A stretch of 64,000 nucleotides of DNA, taken from positions 184,581-248,580 of the forward strand of contig NW_025064897.1 of the NCBI RefSeq assembly GCF_019112545.1. The letters run 5' to 3'. This DNA comes from Guyanagaster necrorhizus (taxonomy: Eukaryota; Basidiomycota; Agaricomycetes; Agaricales; Physalacriaceae). Numbering within the stretch: the first letter of the stretch is position 1; each line of letters starts with the position of its first letter. The translations under genes were made by a program, and so were the position numbers. Shown in pieces: positions 59,812-64,000 of the stretch. The notes beneath the pieces are model-generated. The model made no database searches. It was given only the letters and a program-made list of their open reading frames with translations, and was not told the origin of the DNA.

Positions 59812-62800
59812 TTAATACCGAGCCCTTAGCTCCTTCAGAACGCCCGATATGACTCCCAAAGCTATAACATCAAAGCTTTCGGGGCCGAAGGATAGTGTCT
59901 TGTCCTCCCAGGCATCATCCAAGGCTTCTCGAGCTGCCACCGAAACCGCCCTAGTACGGTTAAACTTGATACAGAGGTGAATGTCGCGCTCGTTCGAAAT
60001 AACGGCCGAGAATTCATCATCATCGAACTCTTCATTGTCGTGTTCTTCCAAGGGAGTTGAATTCGTGTCGAATAGCTCGTGTAAGCTTGTGTGTCTGCAA
60101 CGAGCAGTGCATTGCAGCCATTACTAGCGTACAGCATCAAGTAAGTACGCACCTAAAGGTTCATTGACTTGGTGGTCTCCATGCGCTTCCCGTGGTCTAT
60201 GTACCATTCTATAATACACCCACAGACGAGTTCAGATTCAGAGAGACGAGCTGCCGACCCTTTGGAAACGGTATACGCTTTGGCTATCGACAATAATTGC
60301 TGGCAGTATTCATCCAAGACGTGGCGCATTTCTTCTAGTAGTTCTTCATCAGGATCCACATTCAAATCGTCGGCCATATAAAGGTGAAGCCTCAGCAAAT
60401 CATCTAATAGCTTGTGGTCAATGATGCCCGTTTCGTCTTTGCATGGGTGATACTCATCAACAGGTACACTGCGATAGAGTATCCCGAATATCTTCCTGCT
60501 AGTATAATATCCCCGTCCTTCATTGGGGCTAACACCCTCACCGAACAGGTAATCAGGTCTTCGATGCCTATCCGTAGGCGAGGGAAGACTCGCCAGACTG
60601 ACAGGAGTTCCGACCTTCGGGTAGTCGACAGCATGAGAAGCCTTCTCAACCAGAAGCAGGCACTCGTCACAATCAAGGCCTTTCAGATCAGAGATTCTCA
60701 GGTGAAGCGTGCAGATGTATCCAATAGATCGGACTGGATCTGGGGACGGGGATTAGTTCGGCACTCTCTTTGGCTGGACAAAGGGGTCTGACAAAATTGA
60801 CAAGATCTGCAACTTCAGCTTTACCGCATGGCTTCTGTCTGATATCGGGGGCCAGCGACTTGTATGCTCCAGTTTCTGCTGTGAAAGCCTTGGGAGGGTG
60901 TAGAGATTTCTACGATCATAGTTAAAAAACTGAAAAAGGGCGATGCAATATTTAACAACAAGGATAATGTTGTAGATATCACCGTCGAGATCGCCTCCTC
61001 CAAGACAAGATGGCAAACTTCTGTCTCCCCTGATTACACCACTCTGAGACGTCGAAATTGTATGTCAGTGAAGCTACGCACCTGCATGAAAATACAACCA
61101 CGTTGGTTAGGTGTTTCAATTCCGGCCTTCGCACTGCCGTAGCAAACTGGACCTCTCCTGGATGAATTTGAGGGCTCCGCGTGATGAGAACACGTCCTTC
61201 AACAGCTACGCGTTCGTTTGTGCGTGGATCGAAGATTGTGGCATAGGTCTCGCCTTCCTTAAGGCAACCCCACTCGTCTGATACACCAATCAGAGTGTAT
61301 GACCCGGGTATTCGAATGCGTGCATGATGCTTGATTCCTCTCAATATATATGCCGATGCATAGGCAATGGCTGTCGTCAGTAAGTCATAGCGTACGCATG
61401 AGTCCAAGATAGAATGTTCAGAAAGCTCCACATCTAGAATCCTGGACAGATTACGGAAGAGAAATTCTAGGTAGCTCTCGTTTGGGACTTCGTGGTGCTC
61501 TAGGAGGGCGATCAATGGTCGGTTGATATAACAGTAGATAGGCTTCGTCGAGGTAGTTATTATGTCCAAGCTCCGCACGTTTTCAGAGTCAAATTTTACC
61601 TGCGACGGGCGAAGGGTCAACGTCTTCCCTGTCAGGTTAGGATCCAGAACTAAGACGCCCTTGGCGCTGCCCAGACGGAATTGCAAAGCAGACGGGACAA
61701 GTTCTGCATGTCGTAGGATCTTGTTTTTCACAATGATCATGAGATCACGCGAAATGTCGAACAGCCGTCGGTGAAAAGGTCATTGACACCGGTGCCAGCA
61801 GTTCGGTCCGAAATGTGTGTGATCATGTCGGAGGAGATTTCTACAGACGGCAATGACGTCGAGAACATTTGGTCCCAACGAGCACCCAGCAAGGCAGGAC
61901 GATAAGCGACCTTACTGAAGTCGCCCTATACAAAAAAGTCAGGGGTAGTAAAATTGTCCAATATGAGATATTAAAACTCATCAGCTCACCACGGATGATA
62001 TCTGCGTCAAAACGTTTACCTTGGGACTTGTACGGTGTCACAAAAGTGAAGGAATATTCCTTCAGTCCACTCATGGAATAACCCAGGAAGTCGAATTTGA
62101 GTCCCGCGACCATGACTCCACCCGTAAGGACGGGACGGTACCGTTTCTCCAAGAGCTGATCTATTGAGAATGACTGTTCACGGCGAGGCTTTCCCTTGTC
62201 CTCGTCTTGGAATGATACACGAAGGAATGCTTCATTGTTGTTATAGCGTCGTAAGACACTGTTGGACTGATCTGGAAGAGGACCCTCCAAAACCCACGTC
62301 GTGGGCGTGACGATGAGATGGTACGACTGGTATATCGCTGGAGAAGGGGCAAAGCGCCGCTTTGGCGTTCTGGCTTCCACTAAGTAGGCCTCAACTGCTT
62401 CATGGAGCAGACCAGTAAGATCTTGTTCTGCTCTGTGGGGCGCAGTTGAGGCCAGTTGCCGTTTACGAGTCCTACGATTTCGACGTTTCCGGCTCGATTT
62501 GGACCCTGATTGTGGCGAGGTCGAATTTGATGTCTGAGATGTAGATGTAGATGTTTGCGGTGGAACATTTACTGCTAGTGGAGTATGAAGAGTGTCCCGA
62601 AGACTTGGAACATTCAGCACAGAGGTGAATTGGCGAAAGGCGGAGGCGGCAGTGAGGTTGTCGTGACGCACCTCTAATTCATGTAGCGCGCCACAGACTC
62701 AGCAGCTCTGAAGCTTCGAGAAGCCTTGCCCTGTAGGCCTTTTCAACCTCAAACCTGGCCGCAGATGGTAAATTCTGATGCAAAGATGCCTTTGCGGCCG

Positions 62801-63205
62801 ATGCGTCCAAGATGAATGGTGATTTAGGGAGAAGGCTGCGCAATGCCTTGGCGCCTCTCTTTCCTGGCGTAAAGTTTCAGAATCGACCCAAGGTCGGGAT
62901 GCAACAGAAGCTACATGCTCTTGATTGGTGGGTTGCCTGGACCGCTGGAACTGGGTCGACCTCTCGCCAATGGCCATAACGCTGTACAGCTGCAGAAATG
63001 TATTGGCCGAACTCGTATCGGGAAAGGTTACAAGTCCCATGCCACGATAAGCAGCCGACCCAGCCTTGTGAAAAAGCTCCAGCTCAAAATTTAAGAGTGG
63101 AGAATGAGGATTTTGAATCGGTAGTATGTGTATTTTGCGCGCTAGATGGACGCGGAGGTTCTCTTCTGATATCGAGAAGGATACATTGCGCACGAAGACT
63201 TCCAT
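59812..63205 (-). pseudogene. RNA-dependent RNA polymerase (RNAi type), apparently frameshifted
   Basis: Starts at ATG 63205 (MEVFVRNVSFSISEENLRVH) with an RRM-like N-terminus. Polymerase motifs follow: SYHLIVTPTTWVLEGPLPDQ, FLGYSMSGLKEYSFTFVTPY, LFTDGCST, LVPSALQFRLGSAKGVLVLD, CYINRPLIALLEHHEV, and the catalytic D-L-D-G-D (CLGGGDLDGDIYN, 60978-60992), then HAVDYPKVGTPVSL. The C-terminus ends at 59812. Signs of decay: the frame changes between RQERE and KALRSLLPKSPF near 62,850; again near 62,693 between ELLSL and GALHELEVRHDN; the splice near 61,925 does not keep frame into DFSKVAYRP; and near 61,755 one base is lacking between FTDGCST and SRDLMIIVKNK. A stretch of the N-terminal half also looks deleted. 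Such enzymes make dsRNA in gene silencing. Parts may still be transcribed. Confidence 0.7.
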
Positions 63206-63634
63206 GGCACCTACCGAGAGATCAGCACAGTAACAAGAGAGGCGAGACGACCATAGCTTGAAGGTCGGAAGAGATGTAGGGGCATGCACCAAAGCATATC
63301 GTCCGTCATTGGTGCCGCATAATAGTTAACTTCGATGCTGGGGAATCGATAACGGCTCGAATCGATGGGCTCTTCTCTGCCATCCTCGAAAACATCATCC
63401 CCGGACTGTGATGATTACGGATGCTATGGATAAACGCTAAGCTTACCCAACGTTCCTCGTAGTATACCTATCCACGCTGGCGAAATACCTGTAGCTAGAA
63501 AAGTCACTAAGAAGGTTGCCTTTTGTATGGCTATCCATAAACATCCATAGGATAACCCAGCCAGAAAATGATAGCCACCGAGTGAGCCATGAAGCGTTTG
63601 GAAAGCCCGCCTCCAGTCCACCAAGTACACTTAT
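63206..63634. other. Intergenic, upstream of RdRP copy
   Basis: About 430 bp between the end of the right-edge gene and the RdRP start. A hydrophobic minus-strand open frame (63,424-63,630) is present but not recognised and not called. Confidence 0.35.
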
Positions 63635-64000
63635 TTACTGCATGGCTTCAGACTCTGTGTCTGACAAGGCCGTGTATCGTGCAGTCCTGCTGGAACGGAG
63701 AAGGACTATTACAGTACCAATTAGAGGATTGATATCGCACCAACTAGGATATCGTCGAAGTGGCTGATCTTGCAGGGCGCGTTTGCAGCAAATTGTGGCT
63801 GTAACATGCATAGATTCGCATAGACTCATATGAAGTCATAGAGCGTACGGGATACATATGCAACGAGCCGTCTTTTCCTCCCCAAATCCACAACCAGCTC
63901 AGATGTTCAGCTTTGTTCGTCGCCAGTGCCGCCTCTTGGCGTTGTACTGGACCCAAAGTCAGCAAAGGAGGATCCATTGAGTAAATACTCCACGCACCTG
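63635..64000 (-). CDS. 3' end of an unidentified gene (partial, runs off window)
   Basis: On the minus strand the window edge looks like an exon end followed by an intron (CAG then GTGCGT), with an acceptor near 63,952. The next exon reads QRQEAALATNKAEHLSW, LWIWGGKDGSLHMYP. A GTACGC...TTACAG intron of about 50 nt joins it to PQFAANAPCKISHFDDILV, and a further GTGCGA...TGTCAG intron to DTESEAMQ and a stop at 63635. The coherent splicing supports a real gene. I do not recognise the family; only about 65 C-terminal residues are visible. Confidence 0.45.

Noticed and set aside
62680..62780. An 81-nt intron (donor GTTTGA) that would bypass the stop near 62,700 in the RdRP copy
   Set aside because: It keeps one frame open but removes or misreads a segment (NLPSAARFEVEKA, LLEASELLSL) that looks like ancestral coding sequence in another frame, so a frameshift is the better explanation.
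63424..63630. Hydrophobic minus-strand frame (68 codons)
   Set aside because: Some membrane-like character but no start context, partner exons or recognisable family.

Overview
The window looks like a chromosomal segment of a basidiomycete mushroom-type fungus (Agaricomycetes). Genes are dense, lie on both strands, and are split by many short GT-AG introns of about 45-60 nt. Recognisable proteins include an agaric-style F-box protein, a forkhead factor of basidiomycete type, a thaumatin-like protein, a vacuolar carboxypeptidase S family and a QDE-1-type RNA-dependent RNA polymerase. No rRNA, tRNA, CRISPR or intact transposon was seen.

Layout. 0.65-4.5 kb (-): F-BAR/DEP/RhoGAP-like protein (Rgd2 type), divergent from mitochondrial ribosomal protein mL44 (+, 4.7-5.9 kb). 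6.1-8.7 kb (-): Slt2/Mpk1 cell-wall-integrity MAP kinase. 9.1-13.2 kb (-): symplekin/Pta1, divergent from V-ATPase subunit G (VMA10, +). 14.1-16.8 kb (+): half-size ABC transporter; 17.0-19.5 kb (+): carboxypeptidase S. 19.6-23.4 kb (-): a large CCCH-RRM-RING-IBR protein, divergent from AP-1 gamma-adaptin (+, 23.6-26.8 kb). 27.1-28.4 kb (-): thaumatin-like protein. 28.4-35.8 kb: a gene-poor stretch holding only an F-box gene and a 2-oxoglutarate/Fe(II) oxygenase. 35.8-39.4 kb (+): SF3B1/Hsh155, tail-to-tail with a KAPA-synthase-like enzyme (-). 41.3-44.1 kb (-): forkhead factor. 44.7-49.0 kb (-): DNA ligase IV. 49.2-49.6 kb (+): remnant of a retroelement RNase H domain. 49.7-52.1 kb (+): Gin4/Hsl1-type kinase. 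52.3-53.4 kb (+): ARPC2. 53.8-54.8 kb (+): a cytidylyltransferase-like protein with altered active-site motifs. 54.9-56.6 kb (-): Zap1-like C2H2 factor. 57.1-59.4 kb (-): a broken second carboxypeptidase S. 59.8-63.2 kb (-): a broken RdRP. The right edge holds the 3' end of another gene.

Most genes are conserved eukaryotic housekeeping functions (splicing, mRNA 3'-end formation, vesicle coats, actin nucleation, vacuolar acidification and proteolysis, end-joining repair, mitotic and cell-wall signalling) with no operon-like linkage; several divergent pairs share short promoter regions. The unusual material is the apparent pseudoenzyme paralogue of choline-phosphate cytidylyltransferase, two adjacent decayed genes near the right end (carboxypeptidase S and RdRP), the RING-IBR protein lacking a RING2, the retroelement RNase H remnant, and two probable GC-AG introns. 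I found no convincing wholly new multi-gene system. All exon structures were read by eye. Where exon lengths were summed and close in frame (mL44, VMA10, SF3B1, ARPC2, Gin4-like kinase, cytidylyltransferase-like protein, CCCH-RING protein) the model is firmer.
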